64,000 nucleotides of DNA from Saccharina japonica (GCA_008828725.1 MEHQ01002735.1:186001-250000), one strand, 5' to 3'. Shown: positions 27,851 through 30,359, numbered from the stretch's first letter. Made by a program: numbers and translations. Notes: generated by a model from the sequence alone, not told the origin.

Positions 27851-29133
27851 CGAACAAAAAAATTCTGTGAGATGTCGAAAAAAAAAAATTCGACCACCCT
27901 CGGTTAGGCTGTTATAATATCTTCAGTTGCCGAAACAGTACGTATTTGGCGTTTACGTTTGTGTGTTGTGTGTTTTTTTTTGTATTTCAGACGTTTTTTC
28001 TTTTATATGGCGTGCGGCAGATCGTGAATATCTGCGTCGACGTGCTAACGGAGGAGGTGGAAGATGGAGGGAAGAAGCTCAAGGACAGCCTACACCAGGG
28101 CCCGTCGTCAGGTACGCTTGCTCCTTGCTCCATCATTGGAACCTGATGAATGTGAATACCGACTAAATGTGCTGCTGACTTCGTTCTGGTGGTGGGCACA
28201 TCTGTGAGCGTTTCGAGGGCATACCTGCCTACTCGTATATAAAAACTTGTTTCTTTGTTTTTTTCGATTACATTTTATAGTTGTATAATTGTGTACCAAT
28301 CTGTTCTTTAGTGTCTTTCGTTCTTTTCCCTGTTTAATTAATTAATTGGATGGGCATGTTCACAGCAATTCATGGTTTGATGCATTCCACCATCCACTGG
28401 CTTTTTCTCTGATGGTAGGGTAGGGTTTGCCGTGCCGTGCCCCATCCAGATGTGATGCACCTATCACTTGTCATGAGGACTTGATTTTCTGCCATGACCA
28501 CCACCGCCACAACCGCCACCTCCACCACACACACCGAAATTAGTAACCATAAGCTCCCATCATATGCAAGTCCGCCTCCAGCTTTCTTAGCAGGATGCAG
28601 CTCACCCTCATGCGACTCGCCCAACTACCTCACGGCGTTCGCGCTTGGTGCAAGCAATGTCTGCCTGGTTGGTGAAAACCCAAGCGCTCCGTCCCGGCAT
28701 TGTAGGGATGCGAGGGTCTATGGTCATAGACTACGGCCGTGCAAAATGAAGTACACCCCCCCCCCCCCCGCTCCGTCTCAAGGAGCGTCAATGGTCAAAT
28801 GACTAAGGCAAGCAACAAATGAGTACGCCCCCCCCTACTACCAACCCCCACCCCCCCTCCCTTCCCTCTTCCTTTTACTACCCCCCCCCCCCTCACGTAT
28901 GGTGTGTTTCTCCCGCAGACGAAGCGGCAGACACGTCCTCTCCACCGTACCTGTTGCAATCGAACCTCCAAGAGGAACTGCGAACAGACGTAGCGGTCAC
29001 CACCGACTTGAGGCTGCTCGTGCGAGGCAGCATGGACGCTTTACGGGCGGCTTTGGGGGACGCGGGGTGGAAGGAAGCGGTGGACACCCTCGAGCCGGCG
29101 GTGTTCAGCCAGCTGGGACGGATGGTGGCATGA
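1070..29133 (+). CDS. Importin-11 / Kap120-like karyopherin-beta, 20 exons, 5' end off window
   Basis: Twenty plus-strand segments bounded by AG...GT splice sites join in one order that follows importin-11 from about human residue 105 to the C-terminus, roughly 1,005 residues here. Landmarks in order are a block with DWPRQWPEL, a block with DDPEGYYLE, a block with RRLMWLLGCWAEQ, a block with LMEAGLELWLALL, and a C-terminal block ending VFSQLGRMVA. The family is a HEAT-repeat nuclear transport receptor that binds Ran-GTP and carries cargo such as ubiquitin-conjugating enzymes or ribosome-assembly proteins through nuclear pores. The IBN_N Ran-binding domain should lie left of the window. Low-complexity Ala and Gly/Val insertions sit in three early exons, at loops where the human protein is shorter. 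Introns run from 0.35 to 2.9 kb. All splice phases match except between the exons at 6,549 and 9,309. The family call is strong; exact exon ends are inferred. Confidence 0.92.
1255..1310. repeat. GAGCAGTAGCTA short tandem repeat
   Basis: Three to four copies of a ~24-bp unit (TGAGCAGTAGCTA, ACTACTGAT) lie in the first intron, just after the exon. No other function is apparent. Confidence 0.6.
1430..1645 (-). mobile_element. C-tailed dispersed repeat (family B), copy 1
   Basis: Reverse-strand copy of a family found at least eight times here. Its core reads CAAGTCCGCCTC, GGATGCAGCTCACCC, GCGCTTCGCGCTTGGTGCAA, CTGCCTGGTTGGTGAAAACC, CCGTCCCGGCATTGTAGGG, then a GAGTACCCC tail. In this copy the tail faces left at about 1,430. 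No coding capacity. Possibly a non-autonomous retroposon with an unusual tail. Confidence 0.8.
1850..2025 (+). mobile_element. Family B fragments with C-homopolymer tails
   Basis: Two tail-end fragments. The first has CTCGAAAGGGATGCGTGGTC and AACAAATGAGTACCCCCCCC (to about 1,922). The second has GATGCGAGGGTTTATGG and CATGAGTACCCCCCCCCCCC (to about 2,020). They end exactly as the longer copies do, at GAGTAC followed by a C run. Confidence 0.7.
2128..2148. repeat. Poly-T tract (21)
   Basis: A single homopolymer run in the first intron. Nothing else is recognised from about 2,025 to 2,340. Confidence 0.9.
2343..2550 (+). mobile_element. C-tailed dispersed repeat (family B), copy 2
   Basis: A nearly full core in plus orientation, from CATATGCAAGTCCGCCTC through the CTGCCTGGTTGGTGAAAACC block to CATGAGTACCCCCCTTC. 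A C/T-rich run to about 2,595 follows. It lies in the intron just ahead of the exon at 2,632 and may supply part of its pyrimidine tract. Confidence 0.85.
2632..2895 (+). CDS. Importin-11-like, exon 2, with Ala11 tract
   Basis: The acceptor is GTGGAACAG and the donor AAG then GTGCGT. There are 88 codons, phase 0 at both ends. It starts VLKELSTKRIGFDKAAF and continues through a helix ending WALIEAALAP. Then come 11 consecutive alanines (2,767-2,799, mostly GCT) and a Gly/Ala/Thr segment, before TVCVK. Human importin-11 has about 20 ordinary residues where this stretch is low-complexity. The codons stay in frame, so it is read as an expanded loop. Confidence 0.88.
2948..3066 (+). mobile_element. 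Family B, partial copy 3
   Basis: It carries CTGCTCGGTGGAAACCCGAC, GTCCCGGCATTGTGGGGATG and a tail AAGTACACCCGCCTCCCC. The 5' third of the family core is missing. It begins about 50 bp after the exon 2 donor. Confidence 0.75.
3298..3957. mobile_element. Foldback element with ~200-bp inverted arms
   Basis: The left arm (about 3,298-3,500) and right arm (about 3,746-3,957) are imperfect reverse complements. For example, CAGGTGCATCTCTTTGTGTC on the left answers GACACAAAGAGAAGAG and GAGGTGTACCTGGAACC on the right, and the outer ends CAAAAATGGG and CCTATTTTTG pair. About 245 bp of unrelated loop separates them. There is no transposase. It looks like an old, diverged non-autonomous DNA transposon. 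It ends about 50 bp before the exon 3 acceptor. Confidence 0.75.
4009..4283 (+). CDS. Importin-11-like, exon 3, with Gly/Val-rich insert
   Basis: The acceptor is TGGTGTTCCAG. The donor is inside a G-rich stretch (GGTTTAGGAG then GTGGGG), chosen because phase 2 joins AG to G of the next exon, giving FRRYLSAYLSF. It contains DHPHVEPYFFGLLQRMP, a Gly/Val/Glu run over about 4,138-4,200, then a helix ending KDHPIGF that aligns with human LDQHPFSF. A second in-frame donor at 4,312 would add nine residues but break the phase. Confidence 0.85.
4462..4570 (-). repeat. Dispersed repeat with MSFDEIL-type minus-strand frame (family I), copy 1
   Basis: About 108 bp are almost identical to 37,549-37,657 (two mismatches seen). 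On the minus strand an open frame crosses it, reading MRTYKIRKYARSKYY then TQLAKMSFDEILELTAVV. An A-rich run on the plus strand (4,446-4,466) lies at the end of that frame. Shorter related copies occur at 24,185 and 61,270. Function is unknown; it may be a mobile-element fragment. Confidence 0.7.
4690..4830. repeat. Degenerate direct repeat, ~105 bp apart
   Basis: AAATTTTAACCGCTGGTAGG (4,683) and AAATTCCAACTGCTGGTGGG (4,785) head similar stretches, each followed by CCTTTC and a T-rich part. Nothing else is recognised in 4,570-5,090. Confidence 0.4.
5095..5590. repeat. Minisatellite of GCTACTGCCCCGGCTATTGC type
   Basis: About 500 bp of imperfect units of 12-18 bp made of GCTACTGCC, GGCTATTGCC and CCAGCTGTTGCC. 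Unit lengths are multiples of three, so several frames stay open and give Leu-, Ala- or Cys-rich artefact frames. The array runs up to the acceptor of exon 4. I treat it as intron. Confidence 0.85.
5605..5908 (+). CDS. Importin-11-like, exon 4, with Ala20 tract
   Basis: The acceptor is CCGCCCCAACAG and the donor CGAAAG then GTGACA. One base completes the arginine split with exon 3, followed by 101 codons ending in phase 0. It begins YLSAYLSFFCEQLLAASL, has 20 consecutive alanines (5,687-5,746), then a Gly-rich segment, then FCIQGMGFVGNVVGCSSY, matching human FIVQCMNLIKMIVKNYAY. The frame carries no ATG near its start, so ATG-based gene finding would miss it. The trinucleotide run is likely length-polymorphic. 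Confidence 0.87.
6000..6165. repeat. GGGTC/GACCC GC-rich inverted tandem repeat
   Basis: Runs of GGGTCGGGTCGGATCGGGTC are followed by reverse-complement runs CCGGCCCGACCCGACCC about 60 bp later, so the tract can fold on itself. It lies in the intron after exon 4. Confidence 0.75.
6327..6510. repeat. Minisatellite, 14-15 bp unit GAAACTGCCGGTTT
   Basis: About 12 units of TTGAAACTGCCGGTT. It sits immediately before the candidate exon 5 acceptor. Confidence 0.9.
6549..6654 (+). CDS. Importin-11-like, exon 5 (tentative linker exon)
   Basis: The acceptor is TGTGTGCATGCAG and the donor CTCCAG then GTGCCG. Phase 0 in, phase 1 out, reading AAMSASASAPREAGG and RLVGRLITGKGDAT. It fills the expected position between the FVGNVVGCSSY and DDPEGYYLE blocks, where importin-11 proteins have a variable linker of similar length. 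However, its phase 1 end does not fit the phase 2 start of the next exon. A missed micro-exon, a different donor, or no exon here are all possible. Confidence 0.45.
6660..7215. repeat. Degenerate GATTCGGTCGATGC-type repeat
   Basis: Imperfect recurrences of GATTCGATTCGG, GGTCGATGCCGAACGTGATT and CGGTACGATGTGATAGTGTC over about 550 bp. The last recurs at 7,061 and 7,180, about 119 bp apart, each followed by AGCGTACC. No exon was recognised. Confidence 0.6.
7606..7690. repeat. GGCAGTGGCATATG minisatellite
   Basis: About six units of GGCAATGTGGCAGTGGCAT-type sequence. A second block of the same unit occurs at 8,208-8,312 on the far side of the SINE, so the SINE appears to have landed inside an older minisatellite. 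Confidence 0.8.
7721..8051 (+). mobile_element. tRNA-derived SINE, copy 1
   Basis: The head GCCGGTCGCCCCGGTGGGCT carries a box A-like GGTGGGCTAGCAGG, and a box B-like GAGTTCGAGCCCCGCC follows. The body has AATTCGATGAAAATCG, GCAAGAACCGTAGTGGGGGA and CCGGATCTGAGTTACGACTA. It ends GATAAATGGGATGG then a 19-A tail (8,033-8,051). This head-body-tail plan recurs at five further sites, plus one headless copy. No protein is encoded; such SINEs depend on a LINE elsewhere. Confidence 0.88.
8208..8312. repeat. GGCAGTGGCATGT minisatellite, second block
   Basis: Units of GGCAGTGGCATGTGGCAGTG and GGCGTTTGTCAGTGG occur in a higher-order pattern. Flanking words (GGGGGAGTGGGATGCG and GTAGCATGCGAC) are repeated at 8,067-8,110 and 8,318-8,360, so the ~250 bp segment is itself duplicated. 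Confidence 0.85.
8470..8790. repeat. GATCATCTACAG/GATCATACAG composite repeat, intron copy 1
   Basis: Dense ATCTACAGATCATC-type words flank a non-tandem core (GATGTTGCACAGGGTCTGTA, then ATTCAACCCAGGAAACCTG). Related cores plus ATCTACAG runs occur in several other introns of the same gene. No ORF; nature unknown. Confidence 0.7.
9309..9441 (+). CDS. Importin-11-like, exon 6
   Basis: The acceptor is a T-rich tract then GTACAG. The donor is GTACGG then GTGAGA. It needs a phase 2 upstream exon and leaves phase 0. It reads VVGMLQLLLDGFLPLTAAEI then GEWRDDPEGYYLEQESL, aligning with human LTEICRRLVSHYFLLTEEEL and MWEEDPEGFTVEE. The W..DPEG motif is highly characteristic of this subfamily. An in-frame alternative acceptor (TTGCAG at 9,330) would give a shorter phase 0 exon. 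Confidence 0.9.
9476..9595 (-). mobile_element. Family B, partial copy 4 (reverse)
   Basis: It carries GGGGTGTACTTCATATTCAT, GCATGGCCG, CCATAGACCCTCGCAT and GGCTTTCACG, the reverse complement of the family's 3' half. Its tail (GGGGGGGCGGGGTGTACTTC on the plus strand) faces the exon 6 donor, about 30 bp away. Confidence 0.75.
9748..9940. repeat. Minisatellite, ~14-bp unit GCAATGGTTGATAT
   Basis: About 13 imperfect units of ACAATGGTTGGTATGCAATG in the intron after exon 6. Confidence 0.9.
10070..10165. repeat. Minisatellite, 9-10 bp unit TATCCCTTC
   Basis: About ten units of CTATCCCTTCTATCCGTT. From 10,170 to 10,590 no exon or element was recognised. Confidence 0.85.
10599..10738 (+). CDS. Importin-11-like, exon 7
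   Basis: The acceptor is GTGTTTGGCAG, the donor ATCAG then GTGACA. Phase 0 in, phase 2 out. It begins VSAQQLYMALLEAGG and continues RNVGDVIAAAVAKMLSQG, corresponding to human SLRPCTEVLFIDIFHEYNQ and LTPVLLEMMQTLQG. An internal GTGAGC looks like a better donor, but only the later site joins the next exon in phase. The last ~35 bp, including the donor, are duplicated twice in the following intron. Confidence 0.88.
10790..11300. repeat. ATCTACAGATATATC array with duplicated exon-7 ends, intron copy 2
   Basis: From 10,795 to 11,070 there are about 20 units of CATCTACAGATATAT. Two longer units follow. Each has GATCCTAAMCTGCTGCT, then TTGTGCAGAATCTG, then a near-copy of the exon 7 end (CGAGGCCTCAAGACAAGCAA, CCATCA, GGTGACAT), at about 11,107-11,142 and 11,255-11,292. 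They share the ATCTACAG family with other introns, but the exon-derived piece is seen only here. Confidence 0.8.
11340..11700. other. Intron stretch, nothing recognised
   Basis: A 96-codon open frame (11,364-11,654) is hydrophobic and Leu-rich but matches no importin segment expected here and has no recognised domain. I regard it as chance. Confidence 0.5.
11705..11945. repeat. Minisatellite, CCATAAACTAA unit
   Basis: About 18 units of 10-13 bp, such as CCATAAACTATCC and ATAACCATAAAC. Confidence 0.9.
12118..12455. repeat. Long (GTAT)n microsatellite
   Basis: From about 12,210 to 12,450 the tract is essentially pure ATGT/GTAT for some 60 units, with interrupted units before it. It keeps frames open on both strands (Met-Tyr-Val-Cys and Ile-His-Thr-Tyr), producing long artefact ORFs. 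It ends about 35 bp before the exon 8 acceptor. Confidence 0.97.
12488..12641 (+). CDS. Importin-11-like, exon 8
   Basis: The acceptor is TTCCTTGTGCAG, the donor CACCAG then GTAGGT. Its first base completes a serine codon split with exon 7, and it leaves phase 0. It reads YDALYRCAGLGAYTVKKHF then DFQGWFQAVLAPALEAL, aligning with human KDAVYNAVGLAAYELFDSV and DFDQWFKNQLLPELQVI, one of the best-conserved stretches of the gene. Confidence 0.93.
12650..13010. other. Intron stretch, nothing recognised
   Basis: Only a short inverted word pair was seen (ACCGCTGCCAGCC and GCCAGCGGT near 12,800). No exon or mobile element was identified. Confidence 0.5.
13020..13275. repeat. Minisatellite, GTGACGTTGTGAC unit
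   Basis: First a degenerate part (GTGACGTTTGACGTGTGAC), then about 14 tight units alternating GTGACGTTGTGAC and GTGTGACGT from 13,146. It abuts the exon 9 acceptor region. CRE-like TGACGT words are a by-product of the unit. Confidence 0.93.
13318..13410 (+). CDS. Importin-11-like, exon 9
   Basis: The acceptor is CTCCTCTGATCCTGCAG, the donor ATCAAG then GTGGGA. It has 31 codons, phase 0 at both ends. It reads RRLMWLLGCWAEQIPPSLRP then HIVQATGNVIK, matching human RRRVIWLIGQWISVKFKSDL. An upstream in-frame acceptor (GACCAG at 13,283) would add 11 residues. The downstream site gives a gap-free alignment with the human protein, so it was chosen. Confidence 0.9.
13420..13900. other. Intron stretch, nothing recognised
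   Basis: Short AT-rich and mixed sequence with a C-homopolymer at 13,889-13,900. No exon fits the phase between exons 9 and 10, which join directly. Confidence 0.5.
13912..14110 (+). mobile_element. C-tailed dispersed repeat (family B), copy 5
   Basis: It contains GTAGCTCACCCTTCATGCGA, GCGCTTCGCGCTAGGTGCAA, CTGCCTGGTTGGTGAAAACC, GTCCCGGCATTGTAGGGATG and CATGAGTACACCCTCCC. It is preceded by its own C run at 13,889. Confidence 0.85.
14242..14412 (+). CDS. Importin-11-like, exon 10
   Basis: The acceptor is CTACTCGTTCAG, the donor CAGCAG then GTGGGG. It has 57 codons, phase 0 at both ends. It reads VVVQLAALNALHSLLSLWD, then LAPALGWLLPALYGMFDDV, then TEMDSRQQ. Human has VVRIETATTLKLTVDDFEF, then a helix, then QVTECDTKM at the same places. 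This is a typical HEAT-repeat pair. Confidence 0.92.
14482..14836 (+). mobile_element. tRNA-derived SINE, copy 2
   Basis: Head AAGTCGCCCCGGCGGGCTAG, box B-like GAGTCCGAATCCCACG, body with ACCGTAGTGGGGGAGAAGG and GACTCTGAGTTACGACTA, and an A-rich end GATGGGAAAGATAAAAATAA. The middle (GAATCAACTGCTGAGAGCGC) is shared with the 40.5 kb and 44.6 kb copies but not with copies 1 and 4, so at least two subfamilies exist. Confidence 0.87.
15317..15445. repeat. (CAC/CAA)n microsatellite
   Basis: A run of CCACCA passing into CAACAA and mixed ACCACC. It lies about 40 bp before the exon 11 acceptor. From 14,840 to 15,315 no feature was recognised. Confidence 0.93.
15486..15623 (+). CDS. Importin-11-like, exon 11
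   Basis: The acceptor is GTTGATGTGTGTCAG, the donor CTACAG then GTGACG. It has 46 codons, phase 0 at both ends. It reads VMSELMERSGRLLVPHCQAA then TGLPKVWLATASQTPLRCA, aligning with human VLSCVIERVNMQIRPYVGCL and LPLLWKQSEEHNMLRCA. Its 3' end and donor are echoed about 275 bp downstream. Confidence 0.92.
15600..15965. repeat. Tandem echoes of the exon-11 splice junction
   Basis: CGCTGCGGTGCGCCTGCCTA plus CAGGTGACGGTCCAACCAAC at the true junction recurs as CTGCTGCGGTGCTCCTGCTT plus CAGGTGACGAATCAACCAAC at about 15,897-15,945. A shorter, more diverged echo lies at about 15,778 (CCGCTACGGTGCGCTAATGG). Between them are CATATCCAATATCCATATC microsatellite-like runs. Confidence 0.8.
16125..16395. 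repeat. GATCTGTATGATC composite repeat, intron copy 3
   Basis: ATGATCTGTATGATCTGTAT runs flank a unique core (CTGCTGGGTGGGACCCGGGC, GGGTTAGATCTGTACGATGC, AGATCCCGCACTACCTCTCA). The core resembles one at about 23,994-24,045 in another intron. Confidence 0.7.
16458..16565 (+). CDS. Importin-11-like, exon 12
   Basis: The acceptor is ACCACATGGACAG, the donor GAGTCG then GTGAGC. It has 36 codons, phase 0 at both ends. It reads HVVDALGSNKGPDLDSAAL then VDVATNVGSDES, standing where human has LVQGLGADSKNLYPFLLPVI and STDVSQPPH. Confidence 0.9.
16820..16923. repeat. CCCCTCCC pyrimidine tract at a splice acceptor
   Basis: About 100 bp of almost pure C and T (CCCTCCCC, CCCCCCCTC) ends in TGTAG, the exon 13 acceptor. 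It acts as a very long polypyrimidine tract. Confidence 0.93.
16929..17063 (+). CDS. Importin-11-like, exon 13
   Basis: The acceptor is CCCTCCTGTAG, the donor AAGCAG then GTAACG. It has 45 codons, phase 0 at both ends. It reads YLMEAGLELWLALLRHMSEY then LFPRIAEMLRSDLDYLKQ. Human YLLEDGLELWLVTLENSPC and the following LLRIFQNMSPLLE align. The L.E.GLELW signature is the second hallmark of the subfamily here. Confidence 0.95.
17145..17200. repeat. GGCCTTAAAT minisatellite
   Basis: About six units of GGCCTTAAAAGGCCTTAAAT and AATGGTCTTG-type sequence just after exon 13. Confidence 0.8.
17240..17812. repeat. 113-bp tandem repeat, five copies
   Basis: Units begin CCTGCTACTTAGTGATAGGC, contain TTATCACTGATACATAAAGG and CTCTAAATCCAAGTAGGTTT, and end CATGGATGGCGTTTATAACC. 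Starts near 17,242, 17,355, 17,468, 17,581 and 17,694 give a strict 113-bp period. Units 3 to 5 are most alike. Intronic; no ORF spans the units. Confidence 0.92.
18355..18500 (+). mobile_element. Family B tail fragments
   Basis: Two tail blocks in series: CATACGACTACGGCCATGCA ending AAGTACACCCCCTCCCC, then CCTCGAAAGGCATACGTGG with AACAAATGAGTACGCCCGCC. The same two-tail order is seen at 28,730-28,840. Confidence 0.7.
18545..19085. repeat. ~74-bp tandem repeat, about seven copies
   Basis: Units carry GGTGCCAAAGGGTTTTGTTG, GTGTTTTTAGTGGCGTTTTT and GACTTGACTGGGCTGTGTAG. Repeated starts lie near 18,615, 18,687, 18,762, 18,834, 18,909 and 18,981. The two last units are nearly identical, so expansion was most recent at the 3' side. 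Confidence 0.88.
19804..19905 (+). CDS. Importin-11-like, exon 14
   Basis: The acceptor is TTGTTGTTTTGACAG, the donor GGACAG then GTGGGT. It has 34 codons, phase 0 at both ends. It reads MEAYVVIGGTVFLQEHG then PLVCACFSRVVGQ, aligning with human INGYIFLSSTEFLQTYAVG and LCQSFCELL. It follows a 2.7-kb intron, among the largest here. Confidence 0.92.
19912..20330. repeat. Minisatellite, GTATGATTTGTATG unit
   Basis: A run of 9-14 bp units (TGTATGATTTGTATGGTTTG) becomes sparser after 20,100 but persists to about 20,330. It begins right after the exon 14 donor. Confidence 0.9.
20340..21284. other. Intron stretch, no feature recognised
   Basis: Open frames up to 141 codons exist, but none matches the importin segment expected, and the flanking exons join in phase directly. 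A few TACCTGGTA words occur (20,632). Confidence 0.5.
21285..21392 (+). CDS. Importin-11-like, exon 15
   Basis: The acceptor is TATTGGCACGAACAG, the donor GGTCAG then GTGAAC. It has 36 codons, phase 0 at both ends. It reads FVSRALESLLRKFPADSS then MLADGGVIGQ, where human has VLKVVENALKVNPILGPQMF. Confidence 0.88.
21420..21572 (+). mobile_element. SINE body without tRNA head, copy 3
   Basis: It retains CGAGCCAACGAGGGAAG, the GTGCAAGGCACGGAACCGTA block and CTGGATCTGAGTTACGACTA. Both the tRNA-like head and the A tail are missing. It starts about 30 bp after the exon 15 donor, the kind of 5' truncation expected from LINE-driven retrotransposition. Confidence 0.75.
21575..22796. other. Intron stretch, mostly unrecognised
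   Basis: A minus-strand open frame (21,862-21,653) reads a basic helix-like stretch (YQLRDKIRRALAKALEAKAG). It has no recognised family, splice context or start, so I do not call a gene. One CTATTAATAG palindrome lies at 22,477-22,486. Confidence 0.45.
22797..22885 (+). CDS. Importin-11-like, exon 16
   Basis: The acceptor is TATTGCAATATAG, the donor TGCAG then GTGAGC. Phase 0 in, phase 2 out. A Gly-rich lead (GACAAGGGEGGS) precedes REPDIVIVQHLTVLCR, aligning with human ERYPVVMSTYLGVMGR. Too short and ATG-free for ORF finding. Found by requiring a phase-compatible link between exons 15 and 17. Confidence 0.87.
23145..24095. repeat. TGATCTGTA and GATTGGTTGGTT repeats, intron copy 4 of the composite family
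   Basis: A GATTGATTGGTTGGTTGGTC-type minisatellite (23,265-23,510) is flanked by GATAGATCAGATAGATC words. At 23,840-23,920 there are nine near-perfect ATGATCTGT units, followed by a core similar to 16,250-16,320 (GTTGGATCTGTACTATGCAA, ATCCTGCCC) and TAGATCTAGATC. No ORF of interest. Confidence 0.75.
24185..24245 (-). repeat. Family I fragment, copy 2
   Basis: Contains CATCAGCTGCGAGATGTAGA then GGATTTCGTCCGAAC, an evident relative of the 4,462 and 37,549 copies. Only about 55 bp are preserved. It lies 140 bp before exon 17. Confidence 0.55.
24385..24511 (+). CDS. Importin-11-like, exon 17
   Basis: The acceptor is TGATCGAGCAG, the donor GACCTG then GTATGT. Its first base completes the arginine split with exon 16; phase 0 out. 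It reads VFLGAPDIFFSVLGEVAAKY then NAAADGPDKILVDL, aligning with human VLLQNTSFFSSLLNEMAHKF and LLGNMIEMWVDRM. It includes a T9 run that stays in frame. Confidence 0.9.
24535..24613. mobile_element. 79-bp Stowaway-like MITE with TA duplication
   Basis: Nearly perfect terminal inverted repeats: CCACTCTGTCCCGAAATATA then AGC on the left, and GCTTATATTTCGGGACAGAG then TGG on the right, flanked by TA (24,533-24,534 and 24,614-24,615). The sequence and TA target site match the Tc1/mariner-type Stowaway pattern known from plants. It lies only 23 bp beyond the exon 17 donor. Confidence 0.88.
24620..25235. repeat. ATCATCTACAGAT composite repeat, intron copy 5
   Basis: It includes a ~125-bp direct repeat (CTTCATGCTCTGGTTGACCT at 24,650 and CTTCATGCTCTGGTCGACCT at 24,797) and ATCATCTACAGATAGATCAT runs. 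A core follows (GTGTGCAGGATCTGTGTGGT, CAGATTCAGCCCAGGAAAG) like that at 8,560-8,620, then GATCATACAGATCATACAG. Confidence 0.78.
25545..25865. repeat. Minisatellite, GATACTTGATACTT unit
   Basis: About 40 imperfect 7-bp GATACTT units, with patches of TGCTACT and TGCTTCT, over 320 bp. Open minus-strand frames (Lys-Tyr-Gln-Val-Ser) are repeat artefacts. Confidence 0.95.
26064..26198 (+). CDS. Importin-11-like, exon 18
   Basis: The acceptor is TGTACTGCACTGCAG, the donor GACCAG then GTGACC. It has 45 codons, phase 0 at both ends. It reads VGQMTALFDSAGYSSTGIW then RRRLWAMTLLKLLPSANGG, corresponding to human VDRMDNITQPERRKLSALAL and LSLLPSDNSVI. The intron repeats the word CAACAGTCTCGACCAGGT at 26,318, a weak echo of this junction. 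Confidence 0.92.
26645..27200. repeat. ATGATCTGTATGATTTG array, intron copy 6 of the composite family
   Basis: About 25 units of TGTATGATCTGTTTGATTTG to 26,875. Then come GATGTACGTAGAAGATTTAT and TATGTAGATTATCTACCTAG-type units to about 27,200. Confidence 0.85.
27370..27610. repeat. Diverged ~120-bp direct repeat
   Basis: TGCAGGTCGAGAATATGTCG (27,371), TAGCTCGCGAATATGTCCAG (27,488) and GCAGGTCGTGAACATCTTCA (27,600) recur at about 115-bp spacing, and the last two resemble exon 19 start GGCAGATCGTGAATATCTGC. They look like decayed echoes of the exon 19 acceptor region. Confidence 0.55.
27664..27848. mobile_element. Poly-C-ended repeat (family G), copy 1
   Basis: GCCAGGGGCGTCCAGAAAAA, GAGAAAACGACACACCACAC, GTTGTGATCACATGATGAAA and CACTTGGTTTTAGTAACCC, then a C run (27,822-27,847). 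The same order of blocks occurs at 54,826-54,980. Nature unknown. Confidence 0.65.
28021..28111 (+). CDS. Importin-11-like, exon 19
   Basis: The acceptor is GCGTGCGGCAG, the donor TCGTCAG then GTACGC. Phase 0 in, phase 1 out. It reads IVNICVDVLTEEVEDGGKKL then KDSLHQGPSS, aligning with human IINISVEGLHDVMTEDPE. A second acceptor (TGTATTTCAG at 27,990) is stronger by consensus and also in frame, adding TFFLLYGVRQ. The shorter form aligns without a gap. Confidence 0.85.
28545..28850 (+). mobile_element. C-tailed dispersed repeat (family B), longest copy 6
   Basis: The core starts CATATGCAAGTCCGCCTC, passes GTTCGCGCTTGGTGCAA, CTGCCTGGTTGGTGAAAACC and GGCATTGTAGGGATGCGAGG, and reaches AAGTACACCCCCCC. 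It continues through GCTCCGTCTCAAGGAGCG and AACAAATGAGTACGCCCC. The full family therefore appears to carry two successive GTAC plus C-run segments. It lies between exons 19 and 20. Confidence 0.83.
28919..29133 (+). CDS. Importin-11-like, last exon and stop
   Basis: The acceptor is GTTTCTCCCGCAG. Two bases complete the aspartate split with exon 19, then 70 codons and TGA (29,131-29,133). It reads SSPPYLLQSNLQEELRTDV, DLRLLVRGSMDALRAALGD and VFSQLGRMVA. The human C-terminus (FIYEKLKAQQEMLGEQGFQ, IVTQLQEFLQGF) has the same layout and length after the acidic linker. Confidence 0.93.
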
Positions 29134-30355
29134 GAGAAAACAACTCAGGCGCCCCCTTTTGCGCCCTGTCCTGTGCTTGCCAGCTGTGGGTCGTGTTTCC
29201 TTGTCCGGAGTCACGCGTGTGGTTTTTTTTTATTTTTTATTTTTATTTTCACGGCGAACTTTTTGTCCCAAGGACTCGTGGTGTTATTTTGTTCGGTGTG
29301 TTCAATTTGACGGGAGCGTCTCGCCTGCTGGGTAATGTTCCTTGCCTACAGTAGAGGACCCCGTGTCTCTCTTCTGTTTTATTTATTTATTTATTCATTT
29401 ATTTCAGGTGTGAGGTACGTATTGTCCGGGAGGGATGCTTTGTTGTTGCTCTGTTTTTTTTTTGAGGGGTGACTTCCACTCCCCCCCCCCCAAATGAACG
29501 AACCGCGCGGTCTTCTGTTTTAGTTTTTAAAATCAAGTGCAGGGGAAATCTGTGTCCTGGGGGGGGGACCAGGACGGTGTTTATTCTGTTTCGTATCAGC
29601 GCGGGCGCGTGTTCACCTGTTTGGTTTGGAGCGATAGCGTGCTATAAGAAGCGGTGTACTGTACCTGCCTGGAGGACGCGCCTTGGTCGTGTCTTATTTG
29701 GGAGGGAGGTAACTCGCTGTCTCTCGTCCCAACGACTTGCAACAACGTTTTGGACGGATTCAGGGGGGGGGGGGGACGCGGGATGACAACTGACTCCCTT
29801 GGTGGGAGCATGCACACGTTTGATGTCAGGAGTAAATACACCTCCCCTTTTTTCCCGAAGCACATGCGACCTTCTGTCTGTTTTCGTGCGATGGGTGGTG
29901 TGCCAGTCACTTGGGGGCATGCGTCGCAGCGGATACTTGCTTGTGTCTGTGTGCTTTTTGCAAAACCGCACCTTTATCGCGTGGTTTTGGCACGGCGTAC
30001 GGGCACCAACAGAGCGGGAGGAATGGAAACATCACCTGCGTACAGGAGGTAATTCTCCCGCCCTTCTTCCGCTCGTTGTGAAGTACCGGGTGCGCCTGAT
30101 GTCAGGTGCCAGGTATCGAAGAAATAGTTGGGTGTAGGTTTGGCAGTAGCTGCTGCTGTCGCTGCTACTGCTGCTGCTTGCTTGTTTTTTGTGACGAGTG
30201 TAAGGCCTAAAGGGAAATTATGCGCAGGATCATGACGACAGGAAGGAGCTTTGTATAAAAACACAAAATTAAAAGTTAAAAGCACCCGTAGGATCCAACC
30301 CGAAGACAGCATTCGGTACCGGTACACACCGTATCACACGGAAGACAGCACACCC
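29134..30355 (+). other. Probable 3' UTR and downstream sequence of the importin gene
   Basis: No further exon follows the stop. The stretch contains mixed sequence, a G run (29,764-29,774) and a short GCTGCT run near 30,150. I could not identify a poly(A) signal or cleavage site, so the UTR end is unknown; the next family B copy at 30,360 sets an outer bound. Open frames up to 151 codons are unsupported. Confidence 0.45.
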
Positions 30356-30359
30356 CCCT

